A stretch of 54,303 bases of DNA from an uncultured Eubacteriales bacterium (GTDB taxonomy: Bacteria; Bacillota; Clostridia; Oscillospirales; Oscillospiraceae): NCBI GenBank assembly GCA_902477055.1, contig CABSFY010000001.1, forward strand, positions 1-54,303. Direction: 5' to 3'. The notes beneath the pieces were generated by a model that was not told the DNA's origin, did not search any database, and saw only the letters and a list, made by a program, of their open reading frames with translations. This document shows, piece by piece, positions 41,264 to 49,649 of this stretch (the first letter of the stretch is position 1; the number at the start of each line of letters is the position of its first letter). Position numbers and translations under genes: made by a program.

Positions 41264-42277
41264 GTGAAAAAATACGAATATACGGTTTTTGGAACTGCAA
41301 CAACAGTGAAGGTAATGAAATTCGATGAATTTCCAAAGCCGGGACAAACCACACCGATTCTGAATACGAACTTTGATCGGCTGTATTACGGCGGAAAGGC
41401 ATGGAATATCGTCTATGACCTGATGATGCTGGGGCTTCCGGTCTACCCGGTTCTGGCATATTCCGATGCCAGATTCGAACCGGAATTCCGGCGTGCGGCC
41501 GAACGCTTCCAAATGCCGACGGACGGAATTTTCCGCTCACCACAAGGAAACTATGAATTTCTGACCTGCTATGTCCTTGAGGACAAGCACAAAGACCACA
41601 TTACCTTGGGCGGCTATCATTCCAACGCGCCGTCGCTCGATCTGGCAGAATTAAAAAGAGACCATGTCCCGGTCAAGCCGGACTTCCTTTCGGACAGCCG
41701 TATGGCGCTGCTGACGTGCCCGAAGGCGGGAGATTTGGATACCATGTTTTCTGCAATCGTAGACTCGGGGCTTCCTATGGTTTTTTCCATGAGCCACGAT
41801 CTATCGGTATTCAATAAGAAAAACCTGGAGCCGATCCTCAAGCATGCCAAGGTGATTTTTGCAAATGCCGAGGAGATTTCGTATATGGAAAATCTGTACG
41901 GCTATTGCGCAATAACGGACTTGTTCCGTCTTGGACAGACGGAAATGATCATCAAGACAATGGGCGCGCAGGGCAGCGTCGTTTATGTCAAGCAGGCCGG
42001 AGGTGTCCGGGAATATCATGTGCCGATTACCCCACCGGCAACGCAGGAAATTCGTGCAATTGGCGCAGGAGACGCATATGTTGCCGGCTTCCTGTATGGT
42101 ATGAGTCAGGGCTGCGATCCGGTCATCTGCGCGCAGTATGGCAGCACCGTTTCCTCCTTCGTTATTGAGGATGACGGCTCGACGACAAACGCACCGACAT
42201 TGCAGCAAATGCTTGCCAGAAATGCCGCGCGGCCTGACGCGGGGAACAACGCTGAAAAGAATGGAGATGTAATATGA
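41264..42277 (+). CDS. PfkB-family carbohydrate/nucleoside kinase
   Basis: A 337-residue PfkB kinase, distant from named members. It has the GG motif in YYGGKAWNIVYDLMMLG (about 47-63) and the catalytic GAGDAYVAGFLYG (about 282-294). It probably phosphorylates the sugar or polyol part of the imported compound. The start is GTG at 41264 with AAGGAGG just upstream; the alternative TTG at 41243 lies within the permease gene. It overlaps the BtpA-like gene by 4 bp. Confidence 0.82.
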   Translation: MKKYEYTVFGTATTVKVMKFDEFPKPGQTTPILNTNFDRLYYGGKAWNIVYDLMMLGLPVYPVLAYSDARFEPEFRRAAERFQMPTDGIFRSPQGNYEFLTCYVLEDKHKDHITLGGYHSNAPSLDLAELKRDHVPVKPDFLSDSRMALLTCPKAGDLDTMFSAIVDSGLPMVFSMSHDLSVFNKKNLEPILKHAKVIFANAEEISYMENLYGYCAITDLFRLGQTEMIIKTMGAQGSVVYVKQAGGVREYHVPITPPATQEIRAIGAGDAYVAGFLYGMSQGCDPVICAQYGSTVSSFVIEDDGSTTNAPTLQQMLARNAARPDAGNNAEKNGDVI

Positions 42278-43071
42278 AGGTCATTGAGCGAATGAAGGAA
42301 AAGGGCGGCGTTCTGATCGGCATGGTGCATTGCCTGCCACTGCCCGGTACGATGAATTACGGCGGAAGCATGGACGCAATTGTGGACAAGGCGGCGGAAG
42401 ATGCCCGTGCGCTGGAGGCTGCCGGCTTTGATGCCGTTCTTGTTGAGGCGACGATGGATAAGCCGATGGGGATGGTACGCGGCCCGCTTCAGCTTGCGGC
42501 GATGAGCGTGATCTGCGGCGCAGTTCACCGTGCGGTGCAGATTCCGATGGGCGTATCTTATCTGACCCCCGACTGCAGGGATGTTTTTTCCATCGCAAAG
42601 GCCAGCGGAGCCGACTTCGTGCGGATCTCTGCCTTTGTCGATGCTCTGCGCTTCCCGGTCGGAACCGTCCAGCCCTGTGCGGTCCAAGCATGGGAGGTAC
42701 GGCGCGAAGGCAGTATGCAGGATATTTCCATTCTTGCGGATATCCAAGTCAAGCACGCAGAGCTGGTCTATCCGCAGACGACGCTGGAGCAGTCAGCGTA
42801 TTTGGCACAGGTGCAAGGCGCGGATGCAATCGTTGTAACAGGCAATGCTACCGGCGAGGAAACGCCGATGGAAACCATTCGCCGGGTCGCCAAGGTGTCC
42901 AGGATTCCAATTGTAGTCGGCAGCGGCGTTGCCCCGAGCAATGTGCGGACGCAAATGGAGCTGGCGCGAGGATTTATTGTCGGAACCTCTGTGAAGCAGG
43001 CCGGCAATCTGATGGCGCCCATTGACCTTGCACTTGCTTCCGAGCTGGCGCGAGCCAGAAACGGAGAATAG
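42274..43071 (+). CDS. BtpA/SgcQ-family TIM-barrel protein
   Basis: A 265-residue BtpA/SgcQ-family barrel. IGMVHCLPLPGTMNYGGSMD (about 14-33) is the family signature; MDISI-LADIQVKHAELV and GSGVAPSNV-TQ (about 216-226) are phosphate-barrel segments. SgcQ relatives accompany sugar kinases and are proposed to act as phosphosugar lyases or nucleosidases. With the overlapping PfkB kinase, the pair suggests phosphorylate-then-cleave. The exact reaction is unknown. Confidence 0.82.
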   Translation: MKVIERMKEKGGVLIGMVHCLPLPGTMNYGGSMDAIVDKAAEDARALEAAGFDAVLVEATMDKPMGMVRGPLQLAAMSVICGAVHRAVQIPMGVSYLTPDCRDVFSIAKASGADFVRISAFVDALRFPVGTVQPCAVQAWEVRREGSMQDISILADIQVKHAELVYPQTTLEQSAYLAQVQGADAIVVTGNATGEETPMETIRRVAKVSRIPIVVGSGVAPSNVRTQMELARGFIVGTSVKQAGNLMAPIDLALASELARARNGE

Positions 43072-43074
43072 CTT

Positions 43075-43677
43075 ATGCGGCAGTATCGAACAGCGCTGCT
43101 GGTCATTGATCTGCAAAACGACTTCACTCAGCCGTGGGGAAGCGTTTATCGGGAGCCAACCGGTGAAATGATGGATCGCGTCAGCAAAAGCATTGATAAA
43201 ATGCGGGAAAAGGGCGTTTTGGTCGTCATCGTTTATTCCGGGGGGCCTGCAGAGGCCAGAAAAGCGACGGGGGAGTTCCGGCCCTCGCGCACCCACCGCG
43301 CCGACGGTGTACGACGCTGCCTGATTGAAGGGACCCCGGGTGCCGAAATTGACGAACGGATCCACATTGACCGAGAACGGGATATTCTTTGGCACAAGCA
43401 CGCACCAAGCGCGTTTTTTCAGAACGATTTGGCCGAGCGCTTGCGTGCATTTGGCGTGGAAAATGTTCTGGTTTGCGGCGTAAAGACAAATGTGTGCTGC
43501 CGCGCTACGGTAAACGATGCCTTCAGTCATGGCTTTACTACCTTTGCAATATCCGATATGCTGGCCACCAATACACCGGAGCTGAACGCATTTTTTGTTG
43601 AAGACATGGCGAAGTACTTTGCTACCGCTGTGACTTCCGATGAGGTTTTCCGCCTGTTAGAGGAAGGAAAGCTGTAA
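43075..43677 (+). CDS. Isochorismatase-family cysteine hydrolase 1
   Basis: A 200-residue cysteine hydrolase of the nicotinamidase/carbamoylsarcosine-amidase fold. The catalytic triad is intact: D12 (VIDLQND), K108 (LWHKHAPSAF) and C141 (GVKTNVCC). It hydrolyses an amide or ureido bond of unknown substrate. It starts 3 bp after BtpA and is followed by TrpA-like gene 1. The first of three paralogues in the cluster; closest to hydrolase 2. Confidence 0.85.
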   Translation: MRQYRTALLVIDLQNDFTQPWGSVYREPTGEMMDRVSKSIDKMREKGVLVVIVYSGGPAEARKATGEFRPSRTHRADGVRRCLIEGTPGAEIDERIHIDRERDILWHKHAPSAFFQNDLAERLRAFGVENVLVCGVKTNVCCRATVNDAFSHGFTTFAISDMLATNTPELNAFFVEDMAKYFATAVTSDEVFRLLEEGKL

Positions 43678-43689
43678 AAGGAGATTCAT

Positions 43690-44412
43690 ATGAAAGTAAT
43701 TGGTTATCTTTCCCTTGGTTACCCCACCTTGAAGCGCAGCCTGACCATGGCGGACGACTACTTTGAGGCCGGCTGCGACGCAATCGAGATTGGTATTCCC
43801 AGCCCGAATCCCAAGTATGAAAAGGAAACGATCCGCGCATGGATGCAGCAGGCTTATCGCGAGCAGCCGGATTATGAGGTCTATTTCTCGGCGATTGCCG
43901 CACTGAAGGCCAGACATCCGGACAAAGAGATCTACACCATGGTTTATCAAGAGGTGCTTGACATGGTGACACCGCAGCGCTATGCGAAGTTTTGCAGAGA
44001 TGCGGGCGTGGACTGTATCATTTCTGCAAATCTTACGCAGGAATCCATCGAGGTTTGCGACCGCATGGGTGTGGCGCGCTGCTCGTTTGGCAGCCTGATC
44101 CTTGACCCGACGCGGCTTGAGGCCTGCAAAGGCCCCGGCGGCCTGATTTACTGTCAGGCCAATTTCTGGCCGAACCAGACTCCGGTGCCCGGCTACGAAA
44201 CGCTGGGTAAGGTCATTGACTATATGCACAGCATCGGTATCACACGGCCGATTTATTGCGGCGGCGGAATTCAAAGCCCGGAGGATGCAGTGCGGGTGAA
44301 GGAGGCCGGGGCGGATGGATTCTTTGTAGGAACGGCAATTATTTCCCTTGCAGACCGGCCGGAGGAACTGAAAAAAGCCATCCGGAGTTATTGCACGGCT
44401 GTAAAAAGCTGA
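43690..44412 (+). CDS. TrpA-like TIM-barrel enzyme 1
   Basis: A 240-residue TIM barrel related to tryptophan synthase alpha. The E49 equivalent is kept (E33 in AIEIGIPSPNP) but the D60 region is different (KYEKETIRAW); the phosphate-binding end GGGIQSPEDAVRVKEAGADG (about 207-226) is intact. TrpA performs retro-aldol cleavage of indole-3-glycerol phosphate; here no TrpB, TrpC or trp operon is present, so it likely cleaves another phosphorylated substrate. An AAAAGGAG site precedes the ATG. Paralogues 2 and 3 lie downstream. Confidence 0.8.
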   Translation: MKVIGYLSLGYPTLKRSLTMADDYFEAGCDAIEIGIPSPNPKYEKETIRAWMQQAYREQPDYEVYFSAIAALKARHPDKEIYTMVYQEVLDMVTPQRYAKFCRDAGVDCIISANLTQESIEVCDRMGVARCSFGSLILDPTRLEACKGPGGLIYCQANFWPNQTPVPGYETLGKVIDYMHSIGITRPIYCGGGIQSPEDAVRVKEAGADGFFVGTAIISLADRPEELKKAIRSYCTAVKS

Positions 44413-44439
44413 AAAATAAAAAAATATCAACAGAATTGT

Positions 44440-44467
44440 TTGCAAAAGCGTGGTGATATGGTATAAT
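44440..44467 (+). promoter_or_regulatory. Promoter of the GntR gene
   Basis: TTGCAA (44440-44445) and TATAAT (44462-44467), 16-bp spacer. The start is predicted near 44474. Confidence 0.65.
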
Positions 44468-44504
44468 TGAAAGAAGAATGTTAGAAGTGACGGTGAGAAG
44501 GCCT

Positions 44505-45269
44505 ATGGATCGCGCACCCTATCAAAAAATTGCAGATGAAATTTCCGAAATGCCAGTACCGAAGTACTATCGCTTAAAGATGGACATTATCAGCAAGATC
44601 AATACTGGCGAATGGACGGATCACACAAAGCTGCCCTCGGAAAACGAGCTTTGCAAGCAGTACGGGATCAGCCGGATAACAGTGCGTAAAACGTTTGATG
44701 AGTTGGCTGCCAGCAAGTACATCTATAAGGTTCAGGGCAAGGGAACCTATGTTTCGCCCAAGAGCCAGCGTGAGGTCGTCCTGACCAAACAAACCTACGG
44801 CTGTGAGGATCAGCTCCGCGCTCTGGGGTATGCGCCCTCGCATAGCATTCATTTTCTCGGCTTTGTGCGCTGCCCGGCGTTGATCGCGCAAAGCCTGGAG
44901 CTGCGCGAAGGGGAGCTGGTGCTGGAATATGTGCGCATTTACAACGGCGATGGGAAACCGGTGATTTTTGCACGATCCTACATCAATCAGCGCCGTATCT
45001 CCGGCATTGAACGGGCGGATTTTGAAGGACGGTCTCTTTCGAAAATTCTCTCGCAGGACTTTGGACTCATCACCTCCAATCAGCGCTGTGCCTTGGAGGC
45101 GGTGACGGCCGGCGAGGAGATCGGCTCTGCCTTGGGAGTTGACCCGGGATTTCCGCTTCTATTCCGAAATTCAATTATCAGCGCCACGGATGAAACGGGC
45201 ACGTTCCCGCTGGAGGTCAGCTTGGTCTATTACCGAACGGACGTTGCCCCGTTTATCACGGAAGGGTAG
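44505..45269 (+). CDS. GntR-family regulator with UTRA sensor domain (HutC type)
   Basis: A 254-residue GntR/HutC regulator. The winged HTH is LPSENELCKQYGISRITVRKTFDEL (about 44-68), then the wing VQGKGTYVS; the UTRA ligand domain follows from about 95, with VRIYNGDGKPV. I take ATG 44505 as start because GAGAAGG precedes it and the upstream ATG (44478) would leave a leader of only ~5 nt after the promoter. It sits in the middle of the cluster and probably controls both halves through TTGTYATRA-type sites at 36286 and 45360. The ligand may be a pathway sugar-phosphate. Confidence 0.85.
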   Translation: MDRAPYQKIADEISEMPVPKYYRLKMDIISKINTGEWTDHTKLPSENELCKQYGISRITVRKTFDELAASKYIYKVQGKGTYVSPKSQREVVLTKQTYGCEDQLRALGYAPSHSIHFLGFVRCPALIAQSLELREGELVLEYVRIYNGDGKPVIFARSYINQRRISGIERADFEGRSLSKILSQDFGLITSNQRCALEAVTAGEEIGSALGVDPGFPLLFRNSIISATDETGTFPLEVSLVYYRTDVAPFITEG

Positions 45270-45350
45270 TATCGTTTCTCCGACGGACAGGTAATGCGGC
45301 GTACATTTCCGCACAAAGCCGCATCCCCTCCCGGCGGAGCATAGTTTCCT

Positions 45351-45377
45351 TTGAACTTATCATAACAACATGACAAT
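45351..45377 (+). promoter_or_regulatory. Candidate promoter for the distal operon half
   Basis: TTGAAC (45351-45356), with a weak GACAAT (45372-45377) 15 bp later. The -10 is far from consensus, so the call is tentative. Confidence 0.4.
45360..45377. promoter_or_regulatory. Candidate GntR operator, distal half
   Basis: TCATAACAAC followed by ATGACAAT; the first is the reverse complement of the TTGTTATGA in the BMP promoter, the second resembles the same half-site again. Confidence 0.45.
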
Positions 45378-45401
45378 ACAACAACATTTCAGGAGGTGCC
45401 T

Positions 45402-45983
45402 ATGGCTACAAAAACCGCACTGCTGATCGTGGACATGCAGAATGATTTCACGAAACCCGGCGCCAGAGCCTATTATCCCACAACAGAAAAGCTCATGGAA
45501 ACCTTTGAACAAAAAATCAATGTGCTTCGCGACAAGGGCGTGCAGATTGTAATCATCTATTCGCTGGTTCCGGATGACCACAAGCCGGATCCTGAATTGA
45601 CCCGCATTACAAAAACAACCAGAACGCTGGTAGAAGGAACCTACGGCGCAGAAATTGACGAGCGCATTTCCTACGACCCGACACGCGATTGGAAAATGCG
45701 CAAATATGCCGCAAGCTCCTTCCTGCATACCGATTTAGCACAGCGACTGAAGGAGGCGGGGATCGAAAATGTCCTCGTCAGCGGGGTGAAGACAAACGTC
45801 TGCTGCCGCCATACTACGGTGGACTCGGCGAGCCATGGCTTCCGAACCATTCTGGTCAGCGATATGCTGGCGACCAATACGCAGGAGCTGCAGGACTTCC
45901 ATCTGAAGGAATTGGGACATCAATATGCCACCCCCATGACCTTTGAGGAGGTTTGCGAGCTGTTGGATGCAGGGAAGCTGTAA
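45402..45983 (+). CDS. Isochorismatase-family cysteine hydrolase 2
   Basis: A 193-residue paralogue with an intact triad: D11 (VDMQND), K101 (MRKYAASSF) and C134 (GVKTNVCC). About as close to hydrolase 1 as paralogues of a recent duplication. AGGAGGTG lies just before the ATG at 45402. It starts the second half of the cluster after the GntR gene and is 14 bp upstream of the inactive-looking hydrolase 3, so the two may form a heteromer. Confidence 0.85.
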   Translation: MATKTALLIVDMQNDFTKPGARAYYPTTEKLMETFEQKINVLRDKGVQIVIIYSLVPDDHKPDPELTRITKTTRTLVEGTYGAEIDERISYDPTRDWKMRKYAASSFLHTDLAQRLKEAGIENVLVSGVKTNVCCRHTTVDSASHGFRTILVSDMLATNTQELQDFHLKELGHQYATPMTFEEVCELLDAGKL

Positions 45984-45997
45984 AGGAGGCAAACATC

Positions 45998-46573
45998 ATG
46001 ACAAATAAAACCGCACTGGTCGTAGTGGATTTGCAGAATCAGTATACCGATCCCAAGGGCTGCCTCTATAGCGCCTGCGTGGGAGAACATCTGCCGGCAA
46101 TTTTGGCGGGGATCGAGAAGCTCCGCGAAAAAGGCGTGCGCATCATCTACGCGGTCAACGAGGCAACGGGGAATGAATTCTCCTATGATACGGAGGTTTT
46201 AAAGCGACGCGATCCGATCCCTATGGCCGGAACATGGGAGGCGGCGCTGAATGCCAAGGTTACAGTTCGGCCGGAAGACCTTGTGCTCAGCCACTACGCA
46301 TCTTCCGCATTTTTTGGTACGGAGCTGGAGCAGTATTTGAAGGACTGCGGCATCAAGAATGTGATTTGCTGCGGGGTGAAAACAAATTATAACGTTCGCG
46401 CAACGGCAACGGATGCCATGTGGTACGGCTTCCGCGCAATGCTCGCCAGCGATATGGTGGCTTGCGACAGCGAAGAGGTCAGCCGCATCCACCTAGAGGA
46501 GCTCACAAAGTATACCGCAAAGGCGCTGCCTCTCCAGGAAATCCTCTCCCGAATCGAAGCGGGAGCAATTTAA
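45998..46573 (+). CDS. Isochorismatase-fold protein 3, catalytic residues replaced
   Basis: A 191-residue paralogue. D11 is kept (VVDLQNQ), but the catalytic Lys is His (H99 in LSHYASSAF) and the nucleophile Cys is Asn (N132 in GVKTNYNVR). The rest of the fold is well conserved, so it is likely a non-hydrolytic partner or a binding protein rather than an enzyme. AAAGGAGG precedes the ATG at 45998. The sequence is not frameshifted and its ends are normal, so it is not a decaying gene. It stands directly after hydrolase 2 and before TrpA-like 2. Confidence 0.82.
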   Translation: MTNKTALVVVDLQNQYTDPKGCLYSACVGEHLPAILAGIEKLREKGVRIIYAVNEATGNEFSYDTEVLKRRDPIPMAGTWEAALNAKVTVRPEDLVLSHYASSAFFGTELEQYLKDCGIKNVICCGVKTNYNVRATATDAMWYGFRAMLASDMVACDSEEVSRIHLEELTKYTAKALPLQEILSRIEAGAI

Positions 46574-46597
46574 CAACATGCGAAGGAGAAATAAGCT

Positions 46598-47326
46598 ATG
46601 AAATTTAGTCCTGTTTATTACATTATCAACGGCTGGCCCACGGTGGATAAAACGATCGAAATGACGGATCGCTACGTCGAGCATGGTGTCAACGCCATTC
46701 AGATCTGTATGCCGTCCAAAAACCCATGGGGAGAGTCCAAATTCATCCAAGACCGAATGAAGCACGCGCTGGATACCTATGGACATGATTACACGGTCTT
46801 TATGGATTGCATCCGCGAAGTTCGTCGCCGCCATCCGGATTTGGAATTCCATCAGGTGCTTTACAATGATGTGGCCGAGAGCATTGGGCTGGACAAGTTT
46901 GCGGACTTCTGCCTTGAGGTTGGCACCTACACTGTAATGGTTGATAACAATGACACAGCAGATTTCCTGAACAAGCGCGGCGTGCGTACCACGGACTTCC
47001 TGATGTATGATATGCCGGAGGAAATGGTACAGCGTGCGATCCGCACGAAAAATCTTGTGATGCTGCGCAGCAATAACCGCTATGAGGACACGCCTCCCCG
47101 TGACGGTATGAGCACTTGGGCACAGCGTATCTCTTGGCTTCGTCAGCGCGGCGTGGAAGGCCCCATTTATCCGGTTTCCGGTATTTCTACAAAGGATCAG
47201 CTTGCGGAAGTCAAAGCAGCCGGCGCGGACGGCGCTTACATCGGTACCGCGTTGATGCAGCTTTGGGAGGATGAAGCTGCGCTCTGGGCGAAGCTGGATG
47301 AATTCAAATCCTTGACAGAAAAGTAA
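46598..47326 (+). CDS. TrpA-like TIM-barrel protein 2
   Basis: A 242-residue TrpA-like barrel. The catalytic Glu of TrpA is Gln here (Q35 in AIQICMPSKNP). The phosphate-binding end PVSGISTKDQLAEVKAAGAD is kept, followed by GAYIGTALMQLW. Closely similar to protein 3, which follows after 13 bp with the same ends, so the pair is a recent tandem duplication. A phosphorylated ligand is likely; whether it is an enzyme is uncertain. Confidence 0.8.
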   Translation: MKFSPVYYIINGWPTVDKTIEMTDRYVEHGVNAIQICMPSKNPWGESKFIQDRMKHALDTYGHDYTVFMDCIREVRRRHPDLEFHQVLYNDVAESIGLDKFADFCLEVGTYTVMVDNNDTADFLNKRGVRTTDFLMYDMPEEMVQRAIRTKNLVMLRSNNRYEDTPPRDGMSTWAQRISWLRQRGVEGPIYPVSGISTKDQLAEVKAAGADGAYIGTALMQLWEDEAALWAKLDEFKSLTEK

Positions 47327-47339
47327 ACGGAGGAGCACT

Positions 47340-48062
47340 ATGAAATTTCGTCCTGTTTATTACATGATTTCCGGCTGGCCTTCTTTGGAAAAAACCAGAG
47401 AAATGGTTCGGCGCTATGTAGAGCATGGAGTCACAGCACTGCAATTTGATATGCCCGGTGCTGACCCCTCCCGCGAATCCGCCTTTATTCAGCAGGGAAT
47501 GCGGCACGCCCGCGCCCTGTATGGCGAGGATTACGATGTTTTCATGGATGCGCTGCGCGGGATCCGGCGCGAATTTCCTGAGCTGGAGATTCACCTTGTT
47601 GTCTATCCGGATGTGGTAGAGCGCATCGGACTGGAGCGCTTCGGTGATTTCTGTCAGGAAATTGGTATTTACTCCGTTCTCCCCGGCGACAAGGATAAAA
47701 TGAAATATCTCAGCAACCGCGGGATCGCAACGGCGGCGTTCATTGGCTATGACACCTCTGACGCAGCGATCGAGCTTGCACGCGCCAGTGATAAGCATAT
47801 CGTTTTTGTCAGCAACGCGAATGGCCGCACACAGCCCCGTGAGGGACTGGTTACATGGGCTGAGCGCATCGGATATATCCGCGCACACGGTGTCACGGCA
47901 CCTATTTTCGGCGTTACCGGAATTAAGACACCGGAGGAGCTTCAGCAGGTTCGTGATGCCGGTGCGGACGGTGCCTATATCGGCTCCATTATGATGCAGC
48001 TCTGGGATAACGAGCCGGAGCTTTGGAAACTATTGGATGCATTCCAAGCGGTCGCCCAATGA
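47340..48062 (+). CDS. TrpA-like TIM-barrel protein 3
   Basis: A 240-residue sister of protein 2 with the same MKF-PVYY-I-GWP start. The Glu position is again Gln (Q35 in ALQFDMPGADP), while the distal GVTGIKTPEELQQVRDAGADG phosphate loop is kept. GGAGG precedes the ATG. With protein 2 it may form a heterodimer. No TrpB-like gene is in the window. Confidence 0.8.
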   Translation: MKFRPVYYMISGWPSLEKTREMVRRYVEHGVTALQFDMPGADPSRESAFIQQGMRHARALYGEDYDVFMDALRGIRREFPELEIHLVVYPDVVERIGLERFGDFCQEIGIYSVLPGDKDKMKYLSNRGIATAAFIGYDTSDAAIELARASDKHIVFVSNANGRTQPREGLVTWAERIGYIRAHGVTAPIFGVTGIKTPEELQQVRDAGADGAYIGSIMMQLWDNEPELWKLLDAFQAVAQ

Positions 48063-48104
48063 CCGTTAGAATAATCTGTCAATATTTTTTAGGAGGTATA
48101 TTCA

Positions 48105-49307
48105 ATGGAAATTCGTAACGAAATGCAGGACTTTATGATTCACGTGCCCACGCAGATTTTCTTCGGCAGAAGCGCAATTGACCATCTGGCCGAAAGCATC
48201 GAAAAGTGGAGTCCCAAGAAGCGCGTGCTGCTTGTCTACGGCGGCGGAAGCATCAAGCGGATGGGTCTGTATCAGAAGATCGTGAAGATCTTTGAAGACA
48301 ACGGCATCTTCTGGACCGAGCTTGCGGGCGTACAGCCCAATCCTAAAATGGGCTTAATCCGTGAAGGCGTAAAGATCTGCAAGGAGAACGATATTGACTG
48401 CGTTCTCGCAGCAGGCGGCGGCAGCGCTGTCGATACCGCGAAGGCGGTGGCAACTGCTGTGAAGTATGACGGCGATGTGGCCGAGCTGGTCGGTCAGTGG
48501 TGGCTGAAGGAGGTCCTTCCCGTCCTGGTCATCTCTACGGCCTCCGGTGCCGGTACCGAGATTTCCACCAGCACGGTCCTGAACAACGAAGCGACCAACA
48601 AAAAGGCCGGCTTCCACGGTCCCGAGATTCGTCCGAAGGTTACCTTCCTCAATCCGGAGTACACGTTCACATTGAATCCGCATCTGACGGCTGCCGGCAT
48701 CATCGACGGCATCAGCCATACGCTGGAGTCCTACTTCTCTCCGGTTGACGGTGCGTATATGCATGCCAGAATGGGTGAAGCGCTGATCGACACCTTCCTG
48801 AAGTTCGGCCCCATCGCCTACGCGGAGCCCACGAACTACAACGCTCGCGCCAACATTATGTATAGCTGCGTCTATGCAATTGACGGCATTCTGACCAAGG
48901 GCAACTATGCTGCGTGGGTCTGCCATGGCATCGAGCATGAGCTCAGCGGTTATGACGACAAGATCACGCATGGTGTAGGTCTTGCGATTATTACCGATCG
49001 TTATCTGCGCTGGGCGCTGGATGAAAACACGGTTTGGCGCTTTAAGGAGCTGGGCGTGCATGCAATGGGAATTGACGCCAGCCTGCCGGATATGGAAATT
49101 GCCAACAAGGTGATCGATACCTTCCATGATCTCTTCTTCAATACCTTTAAAATGCCGAAGAACTTTAGAGAGCTTGGTGTTCCGCGTGAGGCCCTTGAGC
49201 CGATGATCAAGAATCTCGCAAAAGTTGCTTCTCCTAAGTTCCAGCCCATGCTCTTCAAACCGATGAGCACAGAGGATGTTCGGACGCTGGTTGAGTCCTG
49301 CTACTAA
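48105..49307 (+). CDS. Iron-containing alcohol dehydrogenase (BDH type)
   Basis: A 400-residue iron-type alcohol dehydrogenase of the butanol/NADPH-dependent aldehyde reductase group. NAD(P) site GGGSIKRMGLY and AAGGGSAVDTAKA; metal ligands D and H in IIDGISH, H in WVCHGIEHELSGY and H in DKITHGVGL. It would reduce a released aldehyde to an alcohol, recycling NAD(P)H. Last gene of the cluster, 42 bp after TrpA-like 3 with an AGGAGG site; a terminator hairpin follows. Confidence 0.9.
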   Translation: MEIRNEMQDFMIHVPTQIFFGRSAIDHLAESIEKWSPKKRVLLVYGGGSIKRMGLYQKIVKIFEDNGIFWTELAGVQPNPKMGLIREGVKICKENDIDCVLAAGGGSAVDTAKAVATAVKYDGDVAELVGQWWLKEVLPVLVISTASGAGTEISTSTVLNNEATNKKAGFHGPEIRPKVTFLNPEYTFTLNPHLTAAGIIDGISHTLESYFSPVDGAYMHARMGEALIDTFLKFGPIAYAEPTNYNARANIMYSCVYAIDGILTKGNYAAWVCHGIEHELSGYDDKITHGVGLAIITDRYLRWALDENTVWRFKELGVHAMGIDASLPDMEIANKVIDTFHDLFFNTFKMPKNFRELGVPREALEPMIKNLAKVASPKFQPMLFKPMSTEDVRTLVESCY

Positions 49308-49649
49308 TGTGATTGCTGTTAGCAACAAGTAATACTGCGAAAAGTATATAATGAGCCTTGTGCCACCGATTCCGGAGACGGAACCGGTGGCACATTATAT
49401 ATTGCGGAAAAAAGCTGCGACAACGCTCCGACATTCGAAGCTATGATACGGATAAGCTGATATAGAAGGCGTGCTGCTTTTGCCCCCGCCGGTCATCCCT
49501 GCGCGGGTGGAGCTATGCGGCGCCTTCTGCTGAGCCGGTTCCTGACGCGCAGATAGAGACGGCTGCAACTTATGAAGAAACCCGTTTAATAGTCCACGCG
49601 CAGCAGGGAGTCTGTCGGATGCACGCTCTTGGCACTGTGCGCGCTGCGG
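49308..49649. other. Intergenic region after the cluster
   Basis: Contains the hairpin at 49361-49394 and a second extended hairpin, AGAAGGCG...CGCCTTCT, near 49475-49530 with a long loop. No coding sequence seen. Confidence 0.45.
49361..49394 (+). terminator. Terminator-like hairpin after the alcohol dehydrogenase
   Basis: GTGCCACCG..TCC and GGA..CCGGTGGCAC pair, followed by ATTATATA. Confidence 0.6.

Noticed and set aside
43690..48062. Tryptophan biosynthesis operon
   Set aside because: No trpB, trpC, trpD or trpE nearby, two of three lack the catalytic Glu, and the genes mix with an importer, kinase and amidohydrolases.
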